A DNA stretch of 64,000 nucleotides from Boesenbergia rotunda (lineage: Eukaryota; Streptophyta; Magnoliopsida; Zingiberales; Zingiberaceae), in contig JAGFNQ010001122.1 of NCBI GenBank assembly GCA_024364735.1, forward strand, positions 96,920-160,919. The letters are read 5' to 3'. Within the stretch, counting starts at the first letter, position 1. Each line of letters opens with the position of its first letter. The notes beneath the pieces are model-generated. The model was not told the origin of the DNA. It saw nothing but the letters and a program-made list of their open reading frames with translations, and searched no databases. Shown one piece after another: positions 1-10,674 of the stretch. The translations under genes and the position numbers were made by a program.

Positions 1-59
1 ATCAAGATTCAGAAGTGAAGCGCAGAGAATCGGATACGATCAGACGCTCTGATCGCGTC

Positions 60-615
60 TGACAGTTCAATTTGAATTAAAGTGATCGGTCACCGGACCG
101 ATCCAGGGCTTGTGGATCGGTCACCAGACCGATCGACCTCTGTGCTGGGATTCCCAGCTCTCACGGCAACACAACCTGATCGGTCACCAGACCGATGAGT
201 GTGATGCCTGATCGGTCACCAGACCGATCAGGATGAAGCCTGATCGGTCACCAGATCGATCAGGATGAAGCCTGATCGGTCACTCAGACCGATCAGGTCT
301 GATGAACAGTGTTCTCGAAAATCAAATCTGATGTTCCTGATCGGTCACCGGACCGTTCAGGACATGATCAGTGGGAGAACTCACTCACTGTCCGCTCCCT
401 GATCGGTCACCAGACCGATCAGGAGCAAGGCAGCGAGGAAGCTGCCTACTCCCTGATCGGTCACCAGACAGATCAGGAGCCACACAGTAGGTTCCCAACC
501 TCACTGTGCGCTCCCTGATCGGTCACCAGACCGATCGGTCCTTGCTGGATCGGTCACCTGATCGATCCACGAAGAAGCAGCGTGCCAATATCCCTGATCG
601 GTCACCAGACCGATC
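60..615. repeat. Array of palindromic GATCGGTC-ACCA-GACCGATC modules
   Basis: About twelve copies of a near-perfect 20-bp inverted repeat (two 8-bp arms, 4-base loop) recur at irregular 30-65 bp spacing, separated by unrelated short sequence. Open frames across it are a by-product of the repeat. The style resembles the CAGTCGACTGG palindromes in the SIRE-like LTR at 2.1-3.1 kb, so this may be part of a related LTR; that link is inference. Confidence 0.75.
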
Positions 616-617
616 CA

Positions 618-1078
618 GGGACTTAAACCTAGCCCTCCAAGCTAGGGATTCATCCACCTTAGCCCTCCAAGTCAAGGATTTCACCATCTAACTCTCCAAG
701 TTGGGAATTTGGACCTAACCTTCCAAGTTAGGACTTTTCACCTAGCCCTCCAAGCTAGGACTTTTCACCTAGCCTTCCCAGCTAGGACTTTTCACCCAAC
801 TTTTCTGAGTTAGAACTTCATCCAACCTAGCCCTCCAAGCTAGGCACCTGACCCTCCAAGCCAGGACTTTTTCACCTAATTCTCCAAGATGGGAATTTGC
901 ACCTAACCCTCCAAGTTAGGACTTTTCACCTAGCCCTCCAAGCTAGGACTTTTCACCCACCTCTTCCGAATTAGGACTTTTCACACACCTAGCCCTCCAA
1001 GCTAGGATTTTCAACACCTAACCCTCCAGGTTAGGATTTTCCAACACCTAGCCCTCTAAGCTAGGATTTTCCACACCA
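618..1078. repeat. Array of ~28-bp CCTAGCCCTCCAAGCTAGG modules
   Basis: Roughly fifteen degenerate copies of a unit made of CCTAGC, a CCTCCAA spacer and GCTAGG, followed by an ACTTTTCAC linker. Each unit is itself a short hairpin. Units drift in arm sequence (CTAACC/GGTTAG, CTGACC/CCAGG) while keeping the arms complementary. It directly follows the first palindrome array and probably belongs to the same element. Confidence 0.7.
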
Positions 1079-2118
1079 AGCCTGATCCCCGATCAGGACT
1101 TAATCATAATCAATCATCATTCACCTAAACTAAAATCGGTGTCAACACCAAAACAACAATCAAGACCAGACTGCATCAACACTCCCAAACGCCTAGCTTC
1201 TCCGATCTCGAGCATCGCCGCCACAGCAGCAACATCGTTTGGATGGTTCGGCACCACCCCACAAGCTGCGACTACGCCCTCAAGGTCATCCACAACAACA
1301 TTGGAATTTTGTACGATGTCAGATCCTGCGCGAGATCCAGATCCTACTTGCAAGCCATGTTCTCACGGGCCTCGCCTACCTCGGTCCTTTATACTCACCC
1401 CCGTTGAAGCTAATCCTCTGTTTGGATGGGGTGAAGAAAGGTTGATTAATGGAAGGGAAGGAAAGGGAAGGGAAGGGAAGTAACGTATTTAATCTTCCCT
1501 TATTTGGGAAGGTTTATTAACATAACATATGCTATCTTATTTGGGAGGAGAGGGAGGGTTATGAGCATTAAACATATAAAATTATAAAAATATCCTTACT
1601 TTTTAAAATAATATTTAAAATCTTTCATCAAGATAACTCTCCTTAAGCTGTTCTAAGGTCTTATATCTATCTTTTTGACTCATAATTCTGCTTTTATTGA
1701 CATGTCTAGAAGTGGTCTCGGTCATTCCCTACAACCTGCAAGTTCTCGATGAAGATCATTTTTATTGCGCATGAAACTCAATTTACAAGCACGCTGCAAG
1801 AAAATGTAGAAATCTACAATGTGACCATATTCATTTTTGATTCACATAGTTACTTCTATAATATCTAGTAAAACCACAAATTCAATAGAACATTCCACTC
1901 ATTATATTTTTGTTTCTCAGAAACAACCTCTTCAAGCTGGCATATTGAATGGGACCAATACTCACTCGACATCGAAGGCAACGAATTGAATCGCATGTGT
2001 ATATTGAGGTTTACTGATATTGACATTATCAAACATCTATCAATATATTTTATAATTATATAAGTTAAACCAACTAGTGTAATGTAGACGAGATAAAAAA
2101 ATCTCTAAAAAATATCAT
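1079..2118. other. Intergenic or unassigned repeat sequence
   Basis: No gene recognised. A GC-richer patch at 1117-1353 stays open for 78 codons on the minus strand, but I recognise no domain or splice structure. 1448-1570 has purine-rich GGAAGGGAA runs. The remainder is AT-rich. Confidence 0.4.
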
Positions 2119-3093
2119 TATTGGTGCAAATGACCCAAGTTTGATCAGATAAATCATGAGTTTTGATGTGTGTGTCAATATTATTGAATTAAGTTTTCAT
2201 ATTGGTTTGATGTGTGCGCTTGAGTCTTGCGGGACTTGGTCAACCATACATGAGGAACAGCGGAGTGAAGCATCCAAGTGATAAGAGCCGAAGAAAGAGG
2301 ACTTCAAAGGGCGAGCCGAGAAAGTAGACTTCAAAGGCATACGCGAAGGATGACATGGAGACAAGCCGCGGGCTTGTGTGCGCACCCGAGGGACGAGAGC
2401 CGAAGGAAGAGAACTTCAAAGGGCAATCCGACGAAGTGGACTTCAAGGCATACACGAAAGATAGACTCCGGAGAGGTTGAGAGTGAGTTTGTAAGCTAGG
2501 CAGTTGACTGGCAAGAGAGGTAGTCAACTGCCAGCACTGAAATAAAACCCACAGAAAGATCAATCGACTGGTATGGGCACCAGTCGACTGGTATGCTCGT
2601 AATTCAGCCGTTGGTTGGACACCAGTCGACTAGCCATGATGGCAGTCGATTGGTGTCGGGGCTGAGCTGTTTTGTTAACAACTTTCTCCTCTATTTAAAG
2701 AGGTGCTTGAGACTTGTGAAGGGTTAGTTGTTCTATTGTGAAATATCCTTGCTCAAGTGCTAAAGTTTCCAAGTTCACTCTCTTCCTCCTAACCCTAACT
2801 TTCATCTTGTAAAGAGGAAGAGACTTTGTGAGAGACTGTTCTCCACTGAGAAGGAGAATGTTTTAGTCAGAGATTGTCGGGGATTGATCCATCGAAGGAT
2901 CAAGGGTTCGTCCACCTCAAAGACACGTCGTTGAGTAAGAGCAAGTTATCTTCGAATCACGTAAACGGTAACGCATTAGCATTGTGTTTAATTGCTTAGC
3001 TTGTATTTCCGCTTGCACTAACATTTGTAGGAGGAGATCAAATTTGGGTGACCAAGCTATTCACCCCCTCTAGCCGGTACATCGATCGTAACA
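2119..3093 (+). mobile_element. SIRE/Maximus-like Copia 5' LTR (left edge approximate)
   Basis: The right edge is firm: the sequence ends ...GTAACA at 3093 and is followed after two bases by TGGTATCAGAGC, a standard Copia primer-binding site. The left edge is guessed from a TATTGGTGCAAATGACCC start resembling SIRE-type LTR starts (TG to TA mutation assumed). Inside are CAGTCGACTGG palindromes (2560-2660), a possible TATA (CTATTTAAAG near 2690) and an untranslated leader-like tail. No matching 3' LTR exists in the window, so the element is truncated. Confidence 0.65.
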
Positions 3094-3095
3094 AG

Positions 3096-3107
3096 TGGTA
3101 TCAGAGC
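3096..3107 (+). other. Primer-binding site (initiator tRNA-Met type)
   Basis: TGGTATCAGAGC sits two bases after the LTR end and is complementary to the 3' end of plant initiator methionine tRNA. The same 12-mer is at 9557-9568 in the intact Copia element. Confidence 0.85.
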
Positions 3108-3158
3108 GCAAGACCACCTTCAATTGGACTAACCACCTAGAAGAGCATATTCATCAAA

Positions 3159-3529
3159 ATGGTCGGATCACACATACAACCACTAAAATTTGAAGGAGAA
3201 TTCTCTTGGTAGAGAAAGAGGATGGAGGTATTCTTCAATACCGATTTTGATATTATGTTAATAATGAAAAACGATTTTGATGTGCTTAAGGGTCAAGAGA
3301 ACAAACTATCAGAAAAGATAAGATGGAGGAAGAAACAAATGAATGATTATCTAACAAATTCAAAAGTCTTGCATCATGTACTAAGTGTGCTTCCTCGACA
3401 AGAAGTAACAAGAATTGTGAGCTACTTAAGTGCCAAGGATTTATGGGATAAGCTAGTACAGCTTCATGAGGGCACATCGGAAGCAAAGTTGGCAAAGAGA
3501 GACCTCCGATCTCAACTCAACAATATCAA
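3159..3529 (+). pseudogene. SIRE-like Copia gag, 5' part
   Basis: The frame begins MVGSHIQPLKFEGEFSW, hits an in-frame stop near 3211, then continues as a Copia gag N-terminal region (UBN2-type; residues reading LSAKDLWDKLVQLHEGTSEAKLAKRDL). It ends abruptly at 3529, where a CACTA element begins, and resumes in the same frame at 5542. With an internal stop and no pol downstream it cannot make a functional Gag-Pol. Family assignment rests on the gag pattern and adjoining primer-binding site. Confidence 0.75.
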
Positions 3530-3544
3530 CACTACTAGAAAAAA

Positions 3545-4060
3545 TGCATTTAACAACAGTGAATCACTGTTGTCGTAGGCCAAATACCACTGTTGTTAAA
3601 GGCCATGTTGTTAAAGGGGGGGTCTACGACAACTGTGAATCACTGTTGTCGTTTTGGTCTACGACAACAGTTTGACAACAGTTTTTCACTGTTGTCGTAG
3701 ATCACATTCGACAACATTTTCACAACAGTGTTTCACTGTTGTCTTTTATTATATTCGACAACAGTTTTATAACCGTTGTCGTATATCAATAACAATAGTT
3801 TATCACCGTTGTCGTATGTCATATTCACCGTTGCCTTTTATTATATTCGACAACAGTTTTTATAACCGTTGTCGAATATCAATAACAACAGTTTATCACC
3901 GTTGTCGTATGTCATATTCACCGTTGTCTTTTATTATATTCAACAACAGTTTTATCACTGTGTTGTCGTATGTCATATTCACCGTTTATCTACAACAACA
4001 GTTTAGCTTTAGAAAAACCTGTTGTGCGTTTGTACTGTTCTACAACAGTTTCATACCAAT
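3545..4060. repeat. CACTA subterminal repeat array
   Basis: Dozens of inverted and direct copies of ACAACAGTTTATCACCGTTGTCGTA-like units, in which ACAACAGT and ACTGTTGT form hairpin arms. Subterminal arrays of this kind are where the CACTA transposase binds. The apparent open frame through it (3654-4064) is repeat-derived, not a gene. Confidence 0.75.
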
Positions 4061-4337
4061 TTGACAACAAAGATATTTTCATTATATTTTCAATTAAAAG
4101 GCAATAATTTAACCTCGAAACAAAAATTATATATATCAAACATCATCAACATATTTACAATAAAGATCCACCACAACCTTTCTACAGACAAAACCACAAA
4201 AGTATCTTCTGTCCAAAAACCTTTCTACAGACGAAACCACTAAAGTATCTTCTGACCCAAATTACAAGAGTTCAAATTATATATAATTCTGACCCAAATT
4301 TCCTAAACATAAAGAAGGTTACAGTTTGAGGAGCAAC

Positions 4338-4636
4338 CTTTCGCAAATATTCTGTGACAATCATCATTGGACTACTCTGAGTAACAGCACCTAAGAACTG
4401 GACAACATTTGGATGTCGTATTAATTGAAGTAATGCAAGCTCATCTCTGAATGCCCTTCTGCAAGGTGTACAAAGAAACTCTAATTGATATATGAAAAAA
4501 ATCAATACAGAGTAGAGATTAAAGATTGCAGACACAGATTATGATGAAATATAGAACCAACCCACAATTTATCTTCATCGGCCATTACTTCATCGCTGAA
4601 CTTCTTGACAGCAACTTGAATTCCCCGCCATCTTGC
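4338..4636 (-). pseudogene. Captured exons of an integrin-linked-kinase-like (Raf-type) protein kinase
   Basis: Two minus-strand exons are recognisable. The upstream one (about 4636-4562) encodes ARWRGIQVAVKKFSDEVMAD, the VAVKK lysine strand of the kinase N-lobe. The downstream one (4458-4338) encodes AFRDELALLQLIRHPNVVQF followed by LGAVTQSSPMMIVTEYL, the C-helix glutamate region and hinge. This is very close to plant ankyrin-kinase ILK/VIK proteins. A ~100-bp intron lies between, with GT and AG borders in place (TTGCAG before the second exon, AAAG/GTTGC after it). Ankyrin repeats, the catalytic loop and the C-lobe are missing, so it cannot encode a working kinase. It sits inside a CACTA element, so I infer transposon capture of genomic (intron-containing) DNA. 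Confidence 0.75.
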
Positions 4637-5541
4637 AATGATGAAAAAGAAACTTAGCACTACTATCCTTGAAGTTTGCATTCATGATGAAAAAGAAAGA
4701 ATAACAAATAACTATAGAGCAGGCAACAGAATATGGCTAATTGTAAATTTCTAGAGAGATTAAAAATTGTAATGTTTTTTCCTATTCACATCACAAAAAG
4801 CAGACAAGGGAATAAGTTTGTTTTGCGCTTCAAATAAAAATACAAACAAAATTTTGATTTTTTTGTAGTTTATAACAAAGACTCCAAGGAGCAGAAGCTA
4901 GTTAGTGCGAACTGTTCCAGATACAGAACCTGAGTTTCAACTCAATCCAATCAAATTAAAAATTCAGGAAAACAATGGTGATTATACATATAATCAAAGA
5001 GGTATAAGAATAAGCTAAAAGGTCTCAACTATTAATAGATTAGCTATGTGATATGCTTGATAAGGTGACAACACTATACGAGAATGTTGATAAAAACTCC
5101 ATGTTCTATAGAATTTTCCAAAATATTGCTCTACATATACAACTAATCCAACTGACTCAACTTATTTAATTATACAACTATAAGTGTCAGAAACAAGAAT
5201 TGTTTGCAACATAATAGTTGTGGCTTAGAGGATGAAGATGATATGCATGATACAATGAAGTTATGAAACAAATAACTCGTAACCATATTTGTTCAAGATA
5301 ATATGAGATGGATTGACAATCACAGAAAGTAATATTGAGATGTGCCAAAGCAGAGAGAAGACGGCATAAATTTGGAATTAGAACTAATGTCCACTGTCAG
5401 AGAAGGAATTCATAATACCAGCCAAAAAAGAAGATGTGTAATAGACAGAAGTGCAAAGGTTGCAGAAAAATGTAGGAAAAATCTTCCCTTGCTAAGATCA
5501 TAAAACAAGCAAGAGAGATTTTAACAGAAGATCTGTTAGTG

Positions 5542-6250
5542 AACATGGCAAACAAGGAACAAGCTTGATAAAGGGGAGAAGTTATCTACTCTACATGCTA
5601 GAATTAAAGAAATTCTAAATAGACTAACAAGTACTGTATGTGAGCAACTCTCCAACCGAGACATATTAATGAATGACATCAATATCTTCCCATGAACAAT
5701 AAATTAGAGCTCAATGGTGGACTCATATTACATATCCAAGGATCTATAGACAACCTCTCTAGAAGAATTCTTCTCAACTATGGAGCTCCATGAAACTCGG
5801 ATTAGAGGAGCAATTGAAGAAGTCAACAAACCAAGAAGAGTAGCCAAACCAAGAAGAGTAGCTCATGTGGCAAACAAGGGAAAAGGTAAAAAGAAGAAGA
5901 CTTCCTCATCTGATTCAGAAGAATTAAGTGCATCCTTGGACAATGATGCAGAAGCTTAAATGGTAACAAAAATTAGAAAAGCCTTTAAACATTTTTCAAC
6001 TAACAAATCTAATGGTAGGAAAAGTTCAAGAAGCAAAAGTAGAACAAGAAAAACTATATGCTACAATTGTCAATGAGAAGGACATATGAGGGATGAATGT
6101 CCACTCTTGAAGAAAAATGAAGTAAAGAAGATGAAAATAAAATAAAAGGGGAGAAGAAGGTCCAAAACTTAAAGGCAACATGGGATGAGTCATCATCATC
6201 GGAAGAGGAGGAACACGATGGTCAGGATAAAGGCCCAGATGGGTGTCATG
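5542..6250 (+). pseudogene. SIRE-like Copia gag, 3' part with zinc knuckle
   Basis: After the CACTA right end the gag frame resumes (LHARIKEILNRLTSTVCEQL, then MELHETRIRGAIEEVNKP) and reaches a degenerate CCHC knuckle: CYNCQ, a stop in place of a residue, then EGHMRDEC, near 6055-6105. A Ser/Glu-rich tail (ATWDESSSSEEEE) follows, and similarity fades by about 6250. Several in-frame stops (5560s, 5950s, 6075) mark it as dead. No protease, integrase or reverse transcriptase follows. Confidence 0.7.
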
Positions 6251-7739
6251 TACCTTCCTAGTGGGGAGGTCTGGGGAAGCAAGGACCTCATTCGGAAGTC
6301 TGGTGTCCAATGACAAAATATTCTCCAGCATGTGAGCAGTTGTGGACGTGCTGGGATTGAAGACAGTTTTTGCTGCATTCATGAGTAAAACTGATTAATC
6401 AAATTGTCTATGATCATAGGATAAATTGGAAAGCGCTCGCGATGGACGATCCATAATTTCAATATTTCATGGTTGCGGGTCACATTTAGAGAAAAAAATC
6501 TTATAAAATTTACCGTCACTAAAAATCCAACCATGAATGTTTGAGAGATAACTAGCCGTTCTTCCGTTATACTGTAATCCGGGGGCTACATTCATGGGTA
6601 AGATTTCATTGAAGAAGGAAAATAGGAGAGCGAGAAAATCATAGGAGGAGTTGGAAGAGCCCATTGTTTCGCTTATTACTTCATTATTTGGTAGCATTTT
6701 CAGAGTTGAAAAGCAATTTGAAAAGACACATGGAACTCTATATGAGATACTCTGACAAGGAAAAATCAGAAACTCAAAGACTTGGTGCACTTGAATTGGA
6801 CAATTTAGAGATTGACGAAGAGGAGCTCTACACCGAAAGATAGAAGCCAGGTTTTATACTCTTCAATTAGTTACTGTAATTTTGAGACATCTTTGTTCGT
6901 CTGATCCCAGGATAAGGGAGAGCTTGAGCTAGTACTTTAACAAATTAGATTGACAAAGAATGATGGGAGAGATTATGGATGCATCAGGATTTGCAAATTT
7001 TTATAATTAATTTTGATAATTTTTATCTTTTCGATATTTAAGATATTTTTGATATTTTCTAGATCTTTAGTCTATCTATAAATTTTAAAATTATGAGTCT
7101 TTTTCATGTAATATTTTTTTATAAGATTGAAATTAGAGTCTAAATATTGGAATTTCTTTCTCTTTTTATAAGATTGAAATTGATATCTATATATTAAGAT
7201 TTCTTTCTTTCGTCTTAATTTGGATTATATATGAATAATGTTTAGTTATTTAAAATTAATCCTCTGTTATGGTATAATTTTTTCTTTTTTAAGAAACTTG
7301 TGAATTATGATTCCCCCCTCCGCTCTTATGTGGGATAATCATTATCTTATTATCCTGTTAACGTCATTTTTCGCAGGCATCCTTGCACGGTCGCTCACGA
7401 GGCAGATCGGCGGGGTCCCCACACCACTGCGAGGCGGGTTGACGGGCATCCCCACAAGCCCGCTCTGAGGCAGAGCTTATTCTCCCACTCTTCCTGCTCT
7501 TTCTCCTTATCTCATGCGCCGGCAATTTGCCAATTTCATTGTCTTTTTTTTTCCTTTTTTTTCATTTTTCTTTTCCGAGTATTTCTCTTCCCTTCTTCCA
7601 TTTCATCCACCTTCTTCTCTTTCTTTTTCCCTCGGTATTCTTTTCTTCCCGCTTTTCTTATATTTCATTGTTCCTTACCTTCTCAGGGGAATATTTTTCT
7701 TAGATGATACTTCCCTCCCTCATCCGTAGTAAACCGAGC
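6251..7739. other. Unassigned sequence, possibly a decayed gene or repeat
   Basis: No recognised family. The minus strand is open at 6026-6382 and 6467-6790. On the plus strand a segment preceded by TTTTCAG at about 6697-6841 reads like a short acidic C-terminal exon (ALELDNLEIDEEELYTER, stop). 6850-7310 is very AT-rich. 7515-7700 is a pyrimidine-rich tract giving a spurious F-rich frame. Confidence 0.35.
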
Positions 7740-7914
7740 ATGAAAGACGTCCACGGTTCGTCAGCCTATTCCCTCCTAGTGATCCGGGCGGATGATTTTT
7801 CAGAAGGACCGAGGACTCGGTCAGGTTCGGCTTCTACCCCAAGCCGGGAATGTTTAAACCGGATCGAGATTGACCTGCGACCAGGCGCTCCGGGTCAGAC
7901 CAAGGGGTTGAGTG

Positions 7915-8110
7915 GCCGAGGTCGAGCCTAGAGGTCGGTCATCAGAGGTCGGGCCTAGAGTTCGAGTAACCAAGGTCGGGCCTAGAGGTCGGCCATCAGA
8001 GGTCGGGCCTAGAGTTCGTGTAACCGAGGTCGGGCTCAGAGGTCGGCCATCAGAGGTTGGGCCTAGAGTTCGAGTAGCCGAGGTCGGGCCTAGAGGTCGG
8101 CCATCATAGA
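7915..8110. repeat. 54-bp tandem repeat (GAGGTCGGGCCTAGAG unit)
   Basis: About 3.5 copies of a 54-bp unit built from GTCGGGCCTAGAGTTCG and GTCGGGCCTAGAGGTCGGCCATCA half-units. Since 54 is divisible by three, both strands stay open, which explains the 93-codon and 65-codon frames here. Confidence 0.8.
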
Positions 8111-8482
8111 TCAGGCTTAGGGACCGGGTATCCAAGGTTAAGTCTAGAAGTCAGCCATCGGGAGTCGGTCCATGAAGTCGGATATTCGAGGCCCAGCCCA
8201 AAGAGCGGGCACTCGGGGTCGGGCCTAGAGGCAGGGTTCAAGGTGTCAGATGTATAATCATACCTAGGTCTTGCCCACGGTCCGAGGACAACCCTCCGAC
8301 ATAATCATCCTCTAACATAGCAGTCAATAGTTGACGGGAGAGGAAGGAGGCGGTTTACTCAGGGTGTCAGGCGGCTGTAGCAGTCTCACAACATTAATAT
8401 AGCTGTCACCATCATGATCTGTCAGCTGATCCCCTATTAATGAGATTTGCCAGCTCTGACAAAGAGAGAGAGCTTCCCCTTC

Positions 8483-8493
8483 CCTATATAAAC
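8483..8493 (+). promoter_or_regulatory. TATA box of the LTR remnant
   Basis: CCTATATAAAC, a consensus plant TATA element inside the LTR-like block. Confidence 0.5.
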
Positions 8494-9104
8494 CTCCCTT
8501 TGGGCTCCAAAGAGGAGATCGCTGCCATTTTACAACTATTCCACTACATTGAGAGCTCTATTTCGGTCCGACCTCCCAAATTACAGTAGACCGGGTCATC
8601 TCGGTTCGACCGAGTCATCCGAAGGAAAATCGGTTTTCGCTCGCCGACAAGATCACTTAGAAAACAGACCCGCGCCCCTGAGTGTGAAAACTGAAAAAGG
8701 TCTCTGTGGTCCGGCTTTTTGCCTCTGATTAGAACTGAAAAGCTCTTCGTCTTTTGGGTTGGCAGTTGGCTCTAACTCTGAGAGCTTCACCATTCTTCTT
8801 CTTATTATTATTCAATTAATATATTTTAAAAATAAATTATTATTTTTTAAATATGTGTTTAAACTTTCTAATTATTGTTAAACAACTTTTAATTGTTATT
8901 AAAAATAGATTAATGCGGAAAGGAAAGGGAAACTTTCTAATTAGCAGCCAACAACACTGATTAATTAATTAATTAATTAATCCACGACTCGATCGTGTAA
9001 TTGCTAGCTTCTTCTTCGCCATTTGACGATATTGCCGTCGCCGGCGTCGATGTTCCCTGCCTCGCATTCGGTTCCGGCGCCGAAGAACCCTGCTGATTTT
9101 GGTT

Positions 9105-9109
9105 CTTCG
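9105..9109. repeat. Target site duplication, left copy (CTTCG)
   Basis: CTTCG precedes the left LTR and recurs exactly at 15619-15623 after the right LTR. Five bases is the usual Copia length. Confidence 0.95.
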
Positions 9110-9554
9110 TGTTAGAATTTTAGGGTCATAATTGTAAATTATAAATGTTGTATGTCATCAATTAAATAAGTCAATATTATTGTGATCTAAATTTTGGAAT
9201 TATGTAATTTGACGGAAGGGCTTAATTGTTATGAATAAAACATTGTGGATACCATGTGCTAATTCTAATTTGTTGAGGGGCCAAATTAGAAAAAGGCAAC
9301 CTTTGGATTCTATAAATAGGGGGTTATGGTCCCAGTTTGTAGACGATACTTTGTTTTGTTCCCCATCGACAAAACTCTTCGGAAACCTAAGGAAGTCTGC
9401 AGATTGAAGATCATCTCCGGAGGACCGATTACAACGATGGATTCCGGTACGCTTCCGTGACTTTGGTTAATCGTCAAGTTTATTATTTCTTAAGAGTTGA
9501 ATAGAGATTAAGATTGTTCATCAAAATCTCTCGACTTAAGATTTATTTTTTACA
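9110..9554 (+). repeat. Copia 5' LTR
   Basis: 445 bp, TGTTAGAATTTTAGGG to TTTTTTACA, with TATAAATAG at 9311-9319. Matches 15174-15618 except two bases. Confidence 0.97.
9311..9319 (+). promoter_or_regulatory. LTR TATA box
   Basis: TATAAATAG in the 5' LTR, probably driving the genomic RNA; the identical 3' LTR copy is at 15375-15383 and could fire outward into the VQ gene region. Confidence 0.7.
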
Positions 9555-9556
9555 AG

Positions 9557-9568
9557 TGGTATCAGAGC
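9557..9568 (+). other. Copia primer-binding site
   Basis: TGGTATCAGAGC, two bases past the LTR, complementary to initiator tRNA-Met. Confidence 0.92.
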
Positions 9569-10674
9569 AATCTATTTCCAATTCTTAAGAGATAATTATG
9601 GATTTTGTTCTGTTTCGATTATCCATACTATTATTGTTTTTTTTTTTTTTCCGATCGTTCATCGTTACTATGCTGAGATTATTGGCATGGATTCCGCGCC
9701 ACATCAGAGTGGCTGCCGAAATTGTCACAGAAGGCTCCAGTAATTTTTCCAGATGTTGGAATTGATGTACGTTTATTGATTTCTTATGCACTGTTGTCAA
9801 TTGGCCTTCTGGTTCGGTCGGAAGAAAAGCCGGCGGCGACAGAAACTTTCGTAAAGTTTCTGAAAGTTTCTGTCCGTCTAATTGGAAGTTGCTGAACAGT
9901 TGATCAAAACGTTGCTTCGGTTTCAGAAGAAACGTGTTCGTGATTTCGTGACTTCGGTGTGGGTGCTCTCAATTGATGAATAAAAAAAAAAAAAAAAAAA
10001 CGGACACCCACGTCTGTTTATTTTTAGCCATTATGTCAGTTTTATAAGTCTTGTTTACAGAAAAAGGTTAAGTTAATTTCATTTCGTACGGCAGTTAAGT
10101 ACGTGGGTGAGTTATTTAAAGAAAATAACTTAATTAAATTATTTGGATAAAATAATTTAATTATCTTATTTTATAATATGCATTTCAATATTTAATGGAT
10201 TATATGGGTCCATTAATATCTATTATTTTAAATTAAATTAAATTTAAATTATATGTCACCAAAGTGGCCTCTATTATTTGAATTTAATTTTATTCGAAAT
10301 ATTGAGATATTATTCAGGTATTAATTAAGGTGTAAATGTATATATTTATGTGAGTATTAATCGGCCCAAAGGAAGATTTATACTTAACAAAATTATATAT
10401 TTACCTGTGATAATAAACACGTAACAATTATAAGGTGACAATTGTTATTTTCATGAATTTAATGAATCGATCCAAAGATAGATTTATTATTTGTCATGCA
10501 TTATTGTTAGTGTTTGATTATTACAACAAGAGTACCACTTGCAAATAATATTACTGTCCAAAGACTTGATATTGTTGTTGCACTAGGTATCTTTTAGATG
10601 GGCTTTACCATTTATTTTAATTTATTCATAATGAGCATGTTATTTATGTTATTATTCTTGTGTTCTCTTTTCAG
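9569..10674 (+). other. Long untranslated leader, possibly containing an intron
   Basis: About 1.1 kb between primer site and gag with no sustained frame, mostly AT-rich, with poly-T (9640s) and poly-A (9980s) runs. It ends with TTTTCAG at 10668-10674, immediately before gag-like coding that has no in-frame ATG until 10776, suggesting a spliced leader that supplies the start codon. Confidence 0.5.

Larger units (their letters stand above)
3530..5541. mobile_element. CACTA (En/Spm-type) non-autonomous element inserted in gag
   Basis: The left terminus reads CACTACTAGAAAAA, the classic plant CACTA end, followed by many copies of a subterminal repeat (ACAACAGT...ACTGTTGTCGTA) over 3545-4060. 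The right terminus is placed at ...TTAGTG (5541); its reverse complement CACTAACAGA matches 8 of 10 bases of the left end. Gag coding is continuous across the insertion (NNIN before, MANKEQA after). The 3-bp target duplication looks decayed (CAA versus AA). No transposase is seen; the cargo is a captured kinase gene fragment. The right end lacks the subterminal array, so part may be lost. Confidence 0.7.
7740..8770 (+). mobile_element. Gypsy-like LTR remnant with internal tandem repeat
   Basis: GC-rich sequence with a 54-bp tandem repeat followed by a promoter-like block (CTATATAAAC near 8484) and GC-rich leader. This is the layout of Tat-type Gypsy LTRs. I could not find clean TG/CA ends, a second LTR or a target duplication, so boundaries are approximate. 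Confidence 0.45.

Noticed and set aside
60..1078. CRISPR-like array
   Set aside because: Repeats are palindromic with irregular spacing and similar spacers, and the DNA is plant nuclear.
1117..1483. Small gene on either strand
   Set aside because: Overlapping open frames on both strands, no recognisable domain and no supporting signals.
3096..3107. tRNA gene
   Set aside because: Only 12 bases complementary to tRNA-Met, placed as a primer site after an LTR; no cloverleaf. Same for 9557-9568.
3654..4064. 136-codon frame in the CACTA subterminal array
   Set aside because: It translates the ACAACAGT/ACTGTTGT repeat and has no independent support.
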